Positions 46,790-56,209 of a stretch of 64,000 bases of DNA are shown piece after piece. The translations under genes were made by a program, and so were the position numbers. Within the stretch, counting starts at the first letter, position 1. Each line of letters starts with the position of its first letter. This DNA is from Paracoccaceae bacterium (lineage in GTDB: Bacteria; Pseudomonadota; Alphaproteobacteria; Rhodobacterales; Rhodobacteraceae). The notes below the pieces were generated by a model. It was not told where the DNA came from, did not search any database, and was given only the letters and a program-made list of their open reading frames with translations. The stretch spans positions 62,001-126,000 of the forward strand of contig JAQWSE010000001.1 in NCBI GenBank assembly GCA_029243395.1, read 5' to 3'.

Positions 46790-49700
46790 AGCAGATAGTT
46801 GATTGGGCCGTTTACAGGGCTCGGATGGTTTTATTTTTTGTTGTTTTATCCTTAATTGCAGGAATATATTCATATACTAATCTTCCAAAAGAGGGTGAGC
46901 CTGATATAGAAATCCCAGTAGTATTTATATCAGTGCCATTCCCAGGCATTTCTGCAGAAGATAGCGAAGCCCTGCTTGTTAAGCCTTTGGAAAGGGAGCT
47001 CTCAGAACTTAAAGGTTTAAAACAAATATCTTCGACAGCTGCAGAAGGTTATGCTGGAATCGCTCTTGAATTTGATTACAATTGGGACCGAGAGTCAGCT
47101 TTGGCTGACATTAGAGACAAAGCAAATAAGGCAGAAAGTAAATTTCCTGATGGCGCTGAACAATACTCCATCAATGAAATTAATTTCTCTGAATTCCCAA
47201 TTGTCATTGTCACAGTTTCTGGGAATGTCCCTGAACGTACTCTAACTAGAATTTCAAAAGATCTCCAGGATCTTATAGAAAGTGTTCCAAACGTTCTTGA
47301 AACTGGGTTGTCGGGCGTAAGAGACGAAATGGTAGAAGTCCTTATAGATCCTCTAAAACTAGAGTTGTATAATGTCACTGCCGGAGAATTATATGCAGTC
47401 GTTAATAATAACAACCAGCTAATTGCAGCAGGAGATGTTGAAGTAGGCTCCGGGGCCTATTCAATAAAAATTCCCTCAAGTTTTAGATCAGCGAATGATG
47501 TATACGATTTACCAATAAAGACCAATGGAGACCGATTAATCAGATTAGGCGACATTGCTGAAATTAAACTGACTTTCAAAGATCGTTTTGGAATGGCCCG
47601 TTTTAATGGCCAGCCAACTATGGCACTTCAAGTTGTAAAAAGAAAAGGATCTAATTTAATTCAAGCAGTCGAAGATGTAAAAAACCTAGTCAACGAGCAT
47701 ACAGAAGCCTGGCCAGATGCATTAAAAAACACTGTTAAAGTCAATTTTTCTTTGGACAACTCCAAACAAGTCAAAGGAATGGTAGGATCTCTTGAATCAG
47801 CTGTCTTGACAGCAATCGCACTTGTGATGATTGTTGTTTTAGCTTCTCTTGGAACACGTTCAGCAATATTGGTAGGTTTTGCTATTCCGACCTCCTTCAT
47901 GCTGACATTCGCATTCTTAGCTATATTTAATATTGCTATTTCTAACATAGTGATGTTCGGTCTAATTCTAGCAGTAGGCATGCTTGTTGATGGCGCTATC
48001 ATCGTTGTAGAATATGCCGACAAAGAAATTAAGAAAAATGTTGGGCCAATGCGGGCTTATACCGCAGCAGCAAAAAGAATGTTCTGGCCTATCATATCAT
48101 CCACAGCCACGACACTTTGTGCATTCTTACCTATGCTATTCTGGCCTGGGGTAGCAGGACAGTTTATGGGAAACCTACCCCTAACAATTATATTTGTATT
48201 ATCTGCATCACTTGTGGTCGTTTTGATATATTTACCAGTCGTGGGGGGGGTTTCTGGGCGAATATCTCGTAATATTGAGCAGTTAGCAACAAAGATGAGA
48301 AATAGATTATCCGTTCTAATTAGGATCTTATTTTTCCTGAGCGTGGCGGTGATAACTATCATAACAGCTTTTATTCTTCTAAAAACTTTCTTTGTTGATG
48401 GGAACAAATTTCTCACAATTTTGTACTCATTTATATTTTTTGTAGAATGTCTCTCTATTTCAATGTTACTTTCATCGCTTAGGAAGACCTCTTATGTAGA
48501 ACAAAGTAGTGATGTTTATGTAAGAAATTCAGTTGGAAAATTCGTAAATTTTCTAGTTAGCAACCCCATAATGCCAGTGATAACAATTTTATCCTGCGTA
48601 TTTCTACTTTTCTCTATTTTCAAAATATACCAAGAAAATGGGAAAGGAGTGGAGTTTTTTGTGTCTACAGAATTTGACCAAGCAATAGCTCATGTCCGTG
48701 CAAGAGGAAATCTTTCTGTAAATGAAAAAGACCGCCTTGTCAGAATGGTAGAACAAGAAATCATTGGAACCAAAGGTGTGGAAGCTGTTTTTGCTTTTAC
48801 AGGCCCAGGTGGTTTCACTAATGCAGATGGACTTGGGGACTCTAAACCAAGTGATACTATAGGAGGAATACAGATTGAGTTGGCATCCTGGGATAAAAGG
48901 AGGCCAGGAAAAATAATAATAAATGAAATTAACCAAAAACTTAAAGCTTTGCCTGGTGTTAAAGCACAAATTTCGGAACAAATAAGAGGGCCTTCGTCGC
49001 CAAAGCCAATATTTATTCGGGTTTCTGGAAGTGAAAGAAATAAGTTATTAGAGGCAACAGAAATTATAAGAAAAAAATTGGATGAAAGCCCCAATTTAAA
49101 AGATATTGGAGATACTCGCCCTCTGCCAGGCATAGATTGGCAATTTGACGTCGATATGGAAGCAGCAGGGCGCTATGGCACTGATGTATCTACCATAGGT
49201 GGAATAATTCAATTAGTTACCAAGGGAATCAATCTAGGATCTATGAGAACTGATAGTTCAGATGAAGAACTAGAAATAAGAGTAAGATTCCCAGAGAAAG
49301 ACCGGCTACTATCTACTATTGATGATCTAAAGGTAAGAACCAGTCTTGGATTGGTTCCGATTTCAAACCTTCTTAGCAGAAAACCAGTTCCTAAAATCGA
49401 CAATATTGCAAGAGTGGATAGATCTAGGATCTTCGATATCTCTGCTGATGTGATTGAAGGTGCAAATGCTAATCAAGAAATAAAAGATTTGGAAAAATGG
49501 TTTAACATGGAAAATCCCCTTCCTAGGGGAGTAAATTGGGAATTCACGGGGGAAGCTAATGATCAAGCAGAAAGCCAAGCATTCCTGGGTATAGCATTTA
49601 CAGGAGCCTTGGGACTAATGTTTGTCATTCTGTTGGCTCAGTTTAATAGTTTTTATAACTCGATTCTAGTTCTCTTAGCAGTCATTATGTCTACGGGTGG

Positions 49701-50172
49701 TGTGATGCTTGGAATGCTAATAATGAATCAATCCTTCTCAGTCATTATGACTGGAACGGGTATTGTTGCATTAGCTGGAATTGTGGTAAATAACAACATT
49801 GTACTCATAGATACCTATCAACAATACACCAGATCAATGAACACAATTGAAGCAATAATCAGGACGGTAGAAGATAGAATAAGACCCGTATTATTAACTA
49901 CAATAACAACCATGGCTGGCTTGACCCCAATGATGTTTGGGTTATCACTAGATTTTCAGCAAGGTGGCTATACCATAAATGAACCGACGGTTACGTGGTG
50001 GACACAGTTAGCAACAGCTATTGTTTTTGGATTAGGTTTCGCCACTATCCTAACTTTACTTTTAACCCCAACTCTTCTTGCCCTACGATATTGGGTGGAA
50101 AAATTGTTTTTTAGCACTTTCAAAAGAGCTGTTGAGATTAAACCTAAAGCAAATACTATCCCTGCAGAATAA
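46786..50172 (+). CDS. RND-family efflux permease (AcrB-like)
   Basis: A 1128-aa proton-driven pump. It has the usual first helix, the porter-domain start DIEIPVVFISVPFPGISAED, the TM4 proton-relay region GMLVDGAIIVVEYADKE (first Asp kept near residue 402, second is Gly, a common variant), and the TM10-12 set in the second half. Between TM6 and TM7 there are two extra hydrophobic stretches (about 508-532 and 543-564), making it longer than the 1030-1050 aa norm. An eight-G run lies at 48243-48250. The substrate cannot be inferred. Confidence 0.9.
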   Translation: MKQIVDWAVYRARMVLFFVVLSLIAGIYSYTNLPKEGEPDIEIPVVFISVPFPGISAEDSEALLVKPLERELSELKGLKQISSTAAEGYAGIALEFDYNWDRESALADIRDKANKAESKFPDGAEQYSINEINFSEFPIVIVTVSGNVPERTLTRISKDLQDLIESVPNVLETGLSGVRDEMVEVLIDPLKLELYNVTAGELYAVVNNNNQLIAAGDVEVGSGAYSIKIPSSFRSANDVYDLPIKTNGDRLIRLGDIAEIKLTFKDRFGMARFNGQPTMALQVVKRKGSNLIQAVEDVKNLVNEHTEAWPDALKNTVKVNFSLDNSKQVKGMVGSLESAVLTAIALVMIVVLASLGTRSAILVGFAIPTSFMLTFAFLAIFNIAISNIVMFGLILAVGMLVDGAIIVVEYADKEIKKNVGPMRAYTAAAKRMFWPIISSTATTLCAFLPMLFWPGVAGQFMGNLPLTIIFVLSASLVVVLIYLPVVGGVSGRISRNIEQLATKMRNRLSVLIRILFFLSVAVITIITAFILLKTFFVDGNKFLTILYSFIFFVECLSISMLLSSLRKTSYVEQSSDVYVRNSVGKFVNFLVSNPIMPVITILSCVFLLFSIFKIYQENGKGVEFFVSTEFDQAIAHVRARGNLSVNEKDRLVRMVEQEIIGTKGVEAVFAFTGPGGFTNADGLGDSKPSDTIGGIQIELASWDKRRPGKIIINEINQKLKALPGVKAQISEQIRGPSSPKPIFIRVSGSERNKLLEATEIIRKKLDESPNLKDIGDTRPLPGIDWQFDVDMEAAGRYGTDVSTIGGIIQLVTKGINLGSMRTDSSDEELEIRVRFPEKDRLLSTIDDLKVRTSLGLVPISNLLSRKPVPKIDNIARVDRSRIFDISADVIEGANANQEIKDLEKWFNMENPLPRGVNWEFTGEANDQAESQAFLGIAFTGALGLMFVILLAQFNSFYNSILVLLAVIMSTGGVMLGMLIMNQSFSVIMTGTGIVALAGIVVNNNIVLIDTYQQYTRSMNTIEAIIRTVEDRIRPVLLTTITTMAGLTPMMFGLSLDFQQGGYTINEPTVTWWTQLATAIVFGLGFATILTLLLTPTLLALRYWVEKLFFSTFKRAVEIKPKANTIPAE

Positions 50173-50219
50173 TCTTTTTTAATAGTAATTGTCCTAATTA
50201 GAGAAGTAATTGAATAGTT

Positions 50220-52037
50220 TTAGACAGAATCTTCAGCTGCCTGATTTTGCCAAAGAGAATGATATACCCCATCTAAAGCCAATAATTCTTGGTGGTTACC
50301 TTCTTCAACTATTCTTCCAGCTTTTAAAACGACGATCCTATCAACATCTGTAATCGCCGATAAGCGATGCGAAATAATGATCATAGCTGTATTACGTTTT
50401 CTTCTTCGCAAATTATTAAGGACCTTCTTTTCAGTTGAGTAGTCCAGGGAAGAAGTGGCTTCATCCAATAGTAAAATTGGAGATTCTTTTAAGATGGTTC
50501 GCGCAATACCTATCCTCTGTTTTTCTCCACCGGATAGCTTTAAACCTCTTTCTCCTACCAAAGTTTGATAACCCTCAGGTAATGCATTAACAAAGTCTTC
50601 AATTCCCGCATCACGTGAAGCAGAAATTATCTGATTAAAACTAGCAGCTTGATTTCCATACTTTATATTGTATAAAATCGTATCATTAAATAGAACAGTG
50701 TCTTGTGGAATAATGCCGACGTTCTGATGTATAGATCCCTGTTGCAGATCAATCAATTTCTGGTCATCAATCAGTATAAATCCTTTGTCAGGATCATAGA
50801 ATCTGAATAATAGCCTTGCTATTGTGGACTTACCACTGCCTGTAGACCCAACGATAGCTATTTGATCACCTTTACAAAGGCTTAAAGAGAAATTATTTAG
50901 GATTTCCCTTCCTTTATTATAAGAAAAATTAACGTTATGAAATTCCACCCTAGCATTTGAAATTACCAAAGGGAGAGCACCATCCTTGTCTTGAACCTCA
51001 ATAGGCTGATCTAAAAGTAAAAACATCGCTCCCAAATCAACTAAAGCTTGGCGGATTTCTCTATAAACAGTACCTAAAAAATTTAAAGGCATGCCTAATT
51101 GTATGATGATAGCATTTAATCCCACAAAAGCCCCTAAGGTCAATTCACCATGAGTGACACCTACCATCCCAAATATCATTACTCCGAGTAGACCCAGTGT
51201 TATTATGACAGATTGCCCAAAATTCAAGAAAGCTAAACTTACACCAGTTTTTACTGCAGCATCCTGGTATTTTCGACGAGACTCATCATACCTTTGTATT
51301 TCATAGGTTTGGGCACTAAAATATTTGACCGTTTCATAGTTAAGTAACCCGTCAATAGCCTTTTGATTAGAATCCGCATCATATTGGTTCATCTCTTTTC
51401 TTATAGAAACTCTCCATTCAGTGATCTTAAAGGTAAATATCACATATATAAGCAAGGACGCTACTACAACAATTGTATAGCTAAAATCATACCGATAAAT
51501 TAATAAGAAAATTACCAAAAAAAATTCAAACAATAGTGGAATTACATTGAAAAAAAGAAATCTTAGTAAAAATTCTGTACCAATCACCCCCCTTTCCACT
51601 ATTCGGCTAATTGCTCCCGTTTTCCTTGTAAGGTGAAACCTTAACGATAATGAATGTATGTGATCGAAAGTTCTTAAAGCAATAAGCCTTAGTGCATTTT
51701 GTCCTACGACTGAAAATATCGCATCCCTCAGCTGGGTAAAACCAATACTGAGAATCCTAAGAATATTATAGACTACAATTAAACCTAAGGATCCTAAGCC
51801 AAACAAGAAATAAGGGTCGGTATTCTTTTCATCAAAATCAAAGGAATCTACTACCCAAATCAAGCTTACTGGTATTAAAACCGTAAATACCTTTGCAAAA
51901 ATTAAAGATAGGAAGGCCAAAACCACGCGCACCCTATACCCTAGCTTATCTCGCGGCCAAAGAAATGGAATCAAGTTCTTAATTATGGATAAATTGGTGC
52001 TACTATTTTCTTCAGTTCTTTCAGTATTAGACCACAT
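50220..52037 (-). CDS. Atm1-like ABC exporter
   Basis: A 605-aa half-transporter: six helices (about 40-310) followed by an ATPase domain with Walker A GSTGSGKST, signature LKLSGGEKQRIGIAR and Walker B ILLLDEATSSLD. The membrane part resembles mitochondrial/alphaproteobacterial Atm1 (LRLIALRTFDHIHSLSLRFH, RKTGAISRIVERG), which exports glutathione-linked persulfide or metal conjugates. Start is ATG at 52037; a TTG codon precedes it. It converges with the RND pump, 47 bp apart. Confidence 0.88.
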   Translation of the reverse strand: MWSNTERTEENSSTNLSIIKNLIPFLWPRDKLGYRVRVVLAFLSLIFAKVFTVLIPVSLIWVVDSFDFDEKNTDPYFLFGLGSLGLIVVYNILRILSIGFTQLRDAIFSVVGQNALRLIALRTFDHIHSLSLRFHLTRKTGAISRIVERGVIGTEFLLRFLFFNVIPLLFEFFLVIFLLIYRYDFSYTIVVVASLLIYVIFTFKITEWRVSIRKEMNQYDADSNQKAIDGLLNYETVKYFSAQTYEIQRYDESRRKYQDAAVKTGVSLAFLNFGQSVIITLGLLGVMIFGMVGVTHGELTLGAFVGLNAIIIQLGMPLNFLGTVYREIRQALVDLGAMFLLLDQPIEVQDKDGALPLVISNARVEFHNVNFSYNKGREILNNFSLSLCKGDQIAIVGSTGSGKSTIARLLFRFYDPDKGFILIDDQKLIDLQQGSIHQNVGIIPQDTVLFNDTILYNIKYGNQAASFNQIISASRDAGIEDFVNALPEGYQTLVGERGLKLSGGEKQRIGIARTILKESPILLLDEATSSLDYSTEKKVLNNLRRRKRNTAMIIISHRLSAITDVDRIVVLKAGRIVEEGNHQELLALDGVYHSLWQNQAAEDSV

Positions 52038-52079
52038 CAAATTTAACTCGTAAGCTTGAAAATATATCCAAAATAATGA

Positions 52080-53612
52080 TTAATCCAGAAGGGAAAAGAC
52101 TTGACCTGGGTAAATTAAGTCTGGGTCCATAATTAAATGATCATTCTTTTTATAAATTTCTATATACATAATTCCCCGCCCATAGATACGCCTAGCGATA
52201 CGCCACAGACTGTTCCCTGGTTGGACAGTTATGGCCTCAGCAAAAAGTTTATCCAATAAATCTTTAGCCTCTTGCTTAAAGGGGGACTCTATTCTGGATA
52301 ATACAGTTCCTTGACCATCCACCTCATCTAATCGAAGCGTGTATACCCCTGGGTTAATGACACCTAAATCCAAACTCCAACTCCCATCATTGGCAGGTTG
52401 AACTTTCCTATGTAAAACATTATCTAAATACACTAGAATAGCCATATCTGATCGGCATCTTCCAAATAATATCGCTGTGCCATCACTTGAATATTTGATC
52501 CTGTCCAAAGAAATTTTTTCAACACTAATAGGATAAGGATCTTGTTTTAACAGCAAATCATCTTCTTTAACTTCAACTATCGAAACTGTATTAACCTTTT
52601 TCTCCTCGAGATTGTTATCGTCTGACTCCTTAAAAAGGTGTGGTAAAATGAAAAAGCTATTGGATGAAACCACCCAGGCAGGTTCAGTTATTTCTTCATT
52701 ACCCTCAGTTTTATCCTCTTTCTTCTCATCCCTTGTAAGTAGTTTTAATTCACGTGCATTCTCTGATGAAGATATTTGGCCCACAATAACAAAATTACCA
52801 TCTTCATCCGGCTCCACAGTCCCAATTACTTCAGTACCAATTTTTGCTTTCACAGTAATACCTGCTTCTGTTTTACCGGCAATCACTGTAACACCACTTT
52901 CATCAATCCTTAAGATATCCACCTTGGTTTCGCTTTCCTCTTGCGACCCTCCATCGGTAGTCTCCTGCAAAAGACCTTTTTCTGTTTTTGTTACTTCTGA
53001 ACTTTTTAGCTCTTTAATTTCCTCTGCATTAGTAGTTAATTTATCATCTTGGCTTGATTTTTGAGTAGTTTTATTAGTTTCTGCACCACTATTAGAGGTA
53101 TCATTGTCACTTGAAGTGAGGAGATCAGATTTCTTTTTCGAATCTTGGGTATTCACTAACTCTTCCCTACTCACCTTTTCTTCCAAGGAAGACTGTTTTA
53201 CAATTAGAGATTCATCTTCTTTTTTCACTGCTACAGACTCTGTTTCAGAAGTGCTGTTATCTTGGTCATTATTTTTTAATACTTCGGCATCACTTGTATC
53301 TGTAGTCGATTGTTCGGAGGTAGCATTTTTTGATACTTCGACATCACTCGTATCTGCAGTCGATTGTTCGGAGGTAGCATTTTTTGATACTTCGACATCA
53401 CTTGTATCTGTAGTCGATTGTTCGGAGGTAGCATTTTTTGATACTTCGACATCACTCGTATCTACAGTCGATTGTTCGGAGGTAGAAGTTTGTTCTATCT
53501 GCTCATTTTCAACGATAGCGCGATTGACTACTATGTAAATTGCTGAGGACAAAAATCCTACTAAAAGTACTAGAGCTCCTGGCCACCCAAGCTTCATAAA
53601 AATCTTATTCAT
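52080..53612 (-). CDS. LysM-domain protein with acidic tandem repeats
   Basis: A 510-aa protein anchored by one N-terminal helix (about 10-30). Residues 44-115 are four 18-aa repeats of the form TSEQST-DTSDVEVSKNA. A long Ser/Glu/Lys-rich, probably disordered region follows to about 230, then two beta domains (about 235-275 and 370-425, GTAILFGRCRSDMAILVYLD), and a C-terminal LysM domain (about 460-508, AEAITVQPGNSLWRIARRIYG) that should bind peptidoglycan. A cell-wall-associated scaffold is likely; the exact role is unknown. Confidence 0.8.
   Translation of the reverse strand: MNKIFMKLGWPGALVLLVGFLSSAIYIVVNRAIVENEQIEQTSTSEQSTVDTSDVEVSKNATSEQSTTDTSDVEVSKNATSEQSTADTSDVEVSKNATSEQSTTDTSDAEVLKNNDQDNSTSETESVAVKKEDESLIVKQSSLEEKVSREELVNTQDSKKKSDLLTSSDNDTSNSGAETNKTTQKSSQDDKLTTNAEEIKELKSSEVTKTEKGLLQETTDGGSQEESETKVDILRIDESGVTVIAGKTEAGITVKAKIGTEVIGTVEPDEDGNFVIVGQISSSENARELKLLTRDEKKEDKTEGNEEITEPAWVVSSNSFFILPHLFKESDDNNLEEKKVNTVSIVEVKEDDLLLKQDPYPISVEKISLDRIKYSSDGTAILFGRCRSDMAILVYLDNVLHRKVQPANDGSWSLDLGVINPGVYTLRLDEVDGQGTVLSRIESPFKQEAKDLLDKLFAEAITVQPGNSLWRIARRIYGRGIMYIEIYKKNDHLIMDPDLIYPGQVFSLLD
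53268..53483 (-). repeat. Four 54-bp in-frame tandem repeats
   Basis: Four consecutive 54-bp units inside the LysM gene encode 18-aa copies that differ mainly at one residue (Val, Thr, Ala, Thr). The outermost copy on the C-terminal side is the most diverged (DAEVLKNN). Multiples of three keep the frame, so copy number could change without breaking the protein. Confidence 0.95.
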
Positions 53613-53697
53613 AGTTTAGCAGAAAACCTCATTCCCAATATGTTTCTGGAGTTAACCACAACATTACTATAACAGTAAATAAAAAAGGAAACCAAAC

Positions 53698-54273
53698 ATG
53701 ATAAAAAATCAAATTGATGCAATTTGTGTATTTTGTGGTTCAAGATCAGGTCATAAAAAGGAATTTTCTGAAGCTGCTTTTCAGCTTGGTAAACGTCTCG
53801 CCAAAAACAAATATAAGCTAGTCTATGGAGCAGGAAATATAGGGTTAATGGGAGATATAGCAAAAGCTTGTGAACAAGCAGGTGGGGACATTTTAGGCGT
53901 CATACCTAATGAATTGACAAAAAAAGAGATTGGAAGAAAAAGTATAAGAAGCTATGTAATCACAGAAGACATGCATGAACGAAAAAAAGTAATGTACATG
54001 AACTCAGATGCTGTGATTGCAATGCCTGGAGGAATTGGCACATTAGAAGAAATTTTTGAGATTATGACCTGGAAGCAGTTAGGGTTTCACAACAAGCCTA
54101 TCTATTTATTAAATATTTTGGATTTTTGGAACAAAACACTAACTACTCTCCAAGAAATAATTGAACTGGGGTTTGCAGAAAAAACAATAATGGATTCGAT
54201 CAAGGTCTGTCATTCAGTAGATGAAATCTTTTTTGATTTGGAAAATTCTGCTCTCATTGCATCTGATGAATAA
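53698..54273 (+). CDS. LOG-family nucleoside 5'-monophosphate phosphoribohydrolase
   Basis: A 191-aa protein with the Lonely Guy signature AMPGGIGTLEEIFEIMTW and the N-terminal CVFCGSRSGHKKEF. Family enzymes cut ribose 5-phosphate from nucleotides or cytokinin nucleotides. The ATG follows AAAGGAAACC. Its last 64 bp overlap the 3' end of the RarD-like gene on the other strand. Confidence 0.88.
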   Translation: MIKNQIDAICVFCGSRSGHKKEFSEAAFQLGKRLAKNKYKLVYGAGNIGLMGDIAKACEQAGGDILGVIPNELTKKEIGRKSIRSYVITEDMHERKKVMYMNSDAVIAMPGGIGTLEEIFEIMTWKQLGFHNKPIYLLNILDFWNKTLTTLQEIIELGFAEKTIMDSIKVCHSVDEIFFDLENSALIASDE

Positions 54274-55106
54274 ATCAATAAACTAATCCAAATCAAACCA
54301 AAACTACTACCATGTATCAGGGTAAAAGGTTCTAAAAATATGAACACCGCTACCAAAAATTGAAATGTTGGGTTTAAATAATTTACAAGACCAACTGTGG
54401 AATAATTTAATCCCGAAGTCGACAGCGAAAATAAAACTAATGGTACAGCTGTGATTAAACCAGACATAGCAAACATATAGAAATCAGTTGTGGATACATG
54501 GAATAGTATCTCTGGAGAACGTAAGCTAAGAATAAACAAATAACAGAATGCTATAGGGCATAACAAGAAAATCTCCACGGAGACAGTTTGCAAAGAATCC
54601 AAACCAAGGTAACTTTTTATTAGACCGTATATACTAAAGGTCACTCCCAATAAGACAGATATATAAGGAATGTGCCCAAGACCTTTAGCAAGTAAAATTA
54701 CTGCCATAAGAGCTAATAGTAAGGCTATTAACTGAATCATCGAAAATTTTTCCTTTAAAAAAAGGAAACCAAAGCAAACGGCAATTAATGGAAAAATGTA
54801 ATAGGCAAACGAAGCTTGAATAACTTGTTTTGCACTAATGGAATAAATGAAGCCAAATTGATTGATTCCTATCATCAGGCTAGCACAAAGCAACAGAAAG
54901 AATATTCTATAGTTTTTAACTAAGGATAAGGTTCCAGTTAGTTTTCCTGTAAAAGTCAAAAAAAATGCTAAAAAAAACATCCCCCATATAACCCTGTAGG
55001 CCATGATAATTAGAGGATCAATATGACCTAACTTACGATAAAAAAGGGGAGACAGTCCCCAAATAGAGCAAGCCGTCACCAGAGCCACCAGTGACGAAAG
55101 CTTCAA
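54210..55106 (-). CDS. rarD: RarD/EamA-type drug/metabolite transporter
   Basis: A 298-aa ten-helix permease of the EamA superfamily, with the RarD-type start ACSIWGLSPLFYRKLGHIDP and the paired helices of two EamA repeats. RarD is linked to chloramphenicol sensitivity in some bacteria, but the natural substrate is unknown. It runs 28 bp downstream of sodB on the same strand and overlaps the LOG gene tail to tail by 64 bp. Confidence 0.85.
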   Translation of the reverse strand: MKLSSLVALVTACSIWGLSPLFYRKLGHIDPLIIMAYRVIWGMFFLAFFLTFTGKLTGTLSLVKNYRIFFLLLCASLMIGINQFGFIYSISAKQVIQASFAYYIFPLIAVCFGFLFLKEKFSMIQLIALLLALMAVILLAKGLGHIPYISVLLGVTFSIYGLIKSYLGLDSLQTVSVEIFLLCPIAFCYLFILSLRSPEILFHVSTTDFYMFAMSGLITAVPLVLFSLSTSGLNYSTVGLVNYLNPTFQFLVAVFIFLEPFTLIHGSSFGLIWISLLIYSSDAMRAEFSKSKKISSTE

Positions 55107-55134
55107 AAAAACCTAGCCCCTAATAACCAGATGA

Positions 55135-55737
55135 TCACCTCATCCGTGATGCTACATTTTCCCAATTAACCAAATTATCTAGAAAATTTCCCAAGTAGGC
55201 AGGCCTTTTATTTCTGAAATCAATATAATAAGAGTGTTCCCACACATCACATCCTAATAAAGCATTCTGCTTGAAACATACCGGATTAACACCATTCTCA
55301 GTTTTAGTGATCTTCAAAGAGCCATCTTCAAGCTGCACTAACCAGCACCAACCAGCACCAAATTGTCCCACACCTGCAGCAGAAAATTGTTCCTTAAAAT
55401 TTTCAATGGAGTTGAAATTTTCCTTCAAAGCGTTTTCTAGTTCTGAAGGCATTGAACTGCCATCTGCACCCATCATTTCCCAAAACTGGCAATGATTCCA
55501 ATGCTGTGACGCATTATTGAAAATGCCATTCTGTGCTACAGATGTGGAGTTATACGTTCCAATTATGGTATCTTCTATCGACTTATTTTCCCACTCTGTT
55601 CCTGCTACTAATTTATTGCCATTATCGACATAAGCTTTGTGATGCAGATCATGGTGAAATTCTAACGTTTCAGTGCTCATTCCTAACTGGCTGAGAGCAT
55701 CGTGACTGTATGGTAAATCAGGAAGTGTAAAACTCAT
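55135..55737 (-). CDS. sodB: Iron superoxide dismutase
   Basis: A 200-aa Fe/Mn-family dismutase. Metal ligands are in TLEFHHDLHHKAYVD, SQHWNHCQFW and DVWEHSYYIDF. The Gln in NNASQHWNH at the position that is Gly in Mn enzymes supports iron use. It converts superoxide to peroxide. The ATG follows GAGAGG. Confidence 0.95.
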   Translation of the reverse strand: MSFTLPDLPYSHDALSQLGMSTETLEFHHDLHHKAYVDNGNKLVAGTEWENKSIEDTIIGTYNSTSVAQNGIFNNASQHWNHCQFWEMMGADGSSMPSELENALKENFNSIENFKEQFSAAGVGQFGAGWCWLVQLEDGSLKITKTENGVNPVCFKQNALLGCDVWEHSYYIDFRNKRPAYLGNFLDNLVNWENVASRMR

Positions 55738-55835
55738 TATTAACCTCTCAAATCTCGTAATTTCTTGAAAAAATTATTGAAAAAAGTGCGTACCGGCTAT
55801 GAATTATTGCAAATTATCCTTCTCAATTCAACTAT

Positions 55836-56198
55836 TTAATTTGTCAGAATCGGAAAAAGTAAAGCACCTGCACTTCGAGATCCTGATATGGTCACATTAT
55901 ATGCTCTGCATGCTACGGACGTTGAATATATTTCAGGAACAATTGCATGCTTTTTAAGAGTATTTATGAGAGTTTGGGGAATAGATTGATGATGTTTCCC
56001 AGTCCCTATGAATAAGATCTCCATCGTGAACACATCTTTCTGAAGAAACAATAAATCGCTAAACCCTTGCCATGGCATTACAATGCTGGAAAAAACAAAA
56101 ATGCCCCCGCAAATTTTTTTTCCACCAACTCGAAAGTAATTTTCCCCATAAGCCTGAATTGGATTAGCTCCTTCAAATTGCGTTTCTGAAAAAAGCAT
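55836..56198 (-). CDS. Mth938/NDUFAF3-like domain protein
   Basis: A 120-aa Mth938-fold protein (DUF498), with FVFSSIVMPWQGFSDL, EILFIGTGKHHQSIP and STSVACRAYNVTISGSR as the conserved strands. Bacterial members lie right after secF in alphaproteobacteria, as here (11 bp), and are homologues of the mitochondrial complex I factor NDUFAF3. Function in bacteria is not settled. Confidence 0.85.
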   Translation of the reverse strand: MLFSETQFEGANPIQAYGENYFRVGGKKICGGIFVFSSIVMPWQGFSDLLFLQKDVFTMEILFIGTGKHHQSIPQTLINTLKKHAIVPEIYSTSVACRAYNVTISGSRSAGALLFPILTN

Positions 56199-56209
56199 TA
56201 CAAACCTAT

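Noticed and set aside
47661-48416. Long minus-strand frames opposite the RND pump
   Set aside because: The plus-strand frame is a full RND permease; the antisense frames lack domains and ribosome sites.
53104-53538. A 144-codon plus-strand frame with Ser/Val repeats
   Set aside because: It is the mirror of the LysM-gene repeats; the repeat makes any frame stay open.
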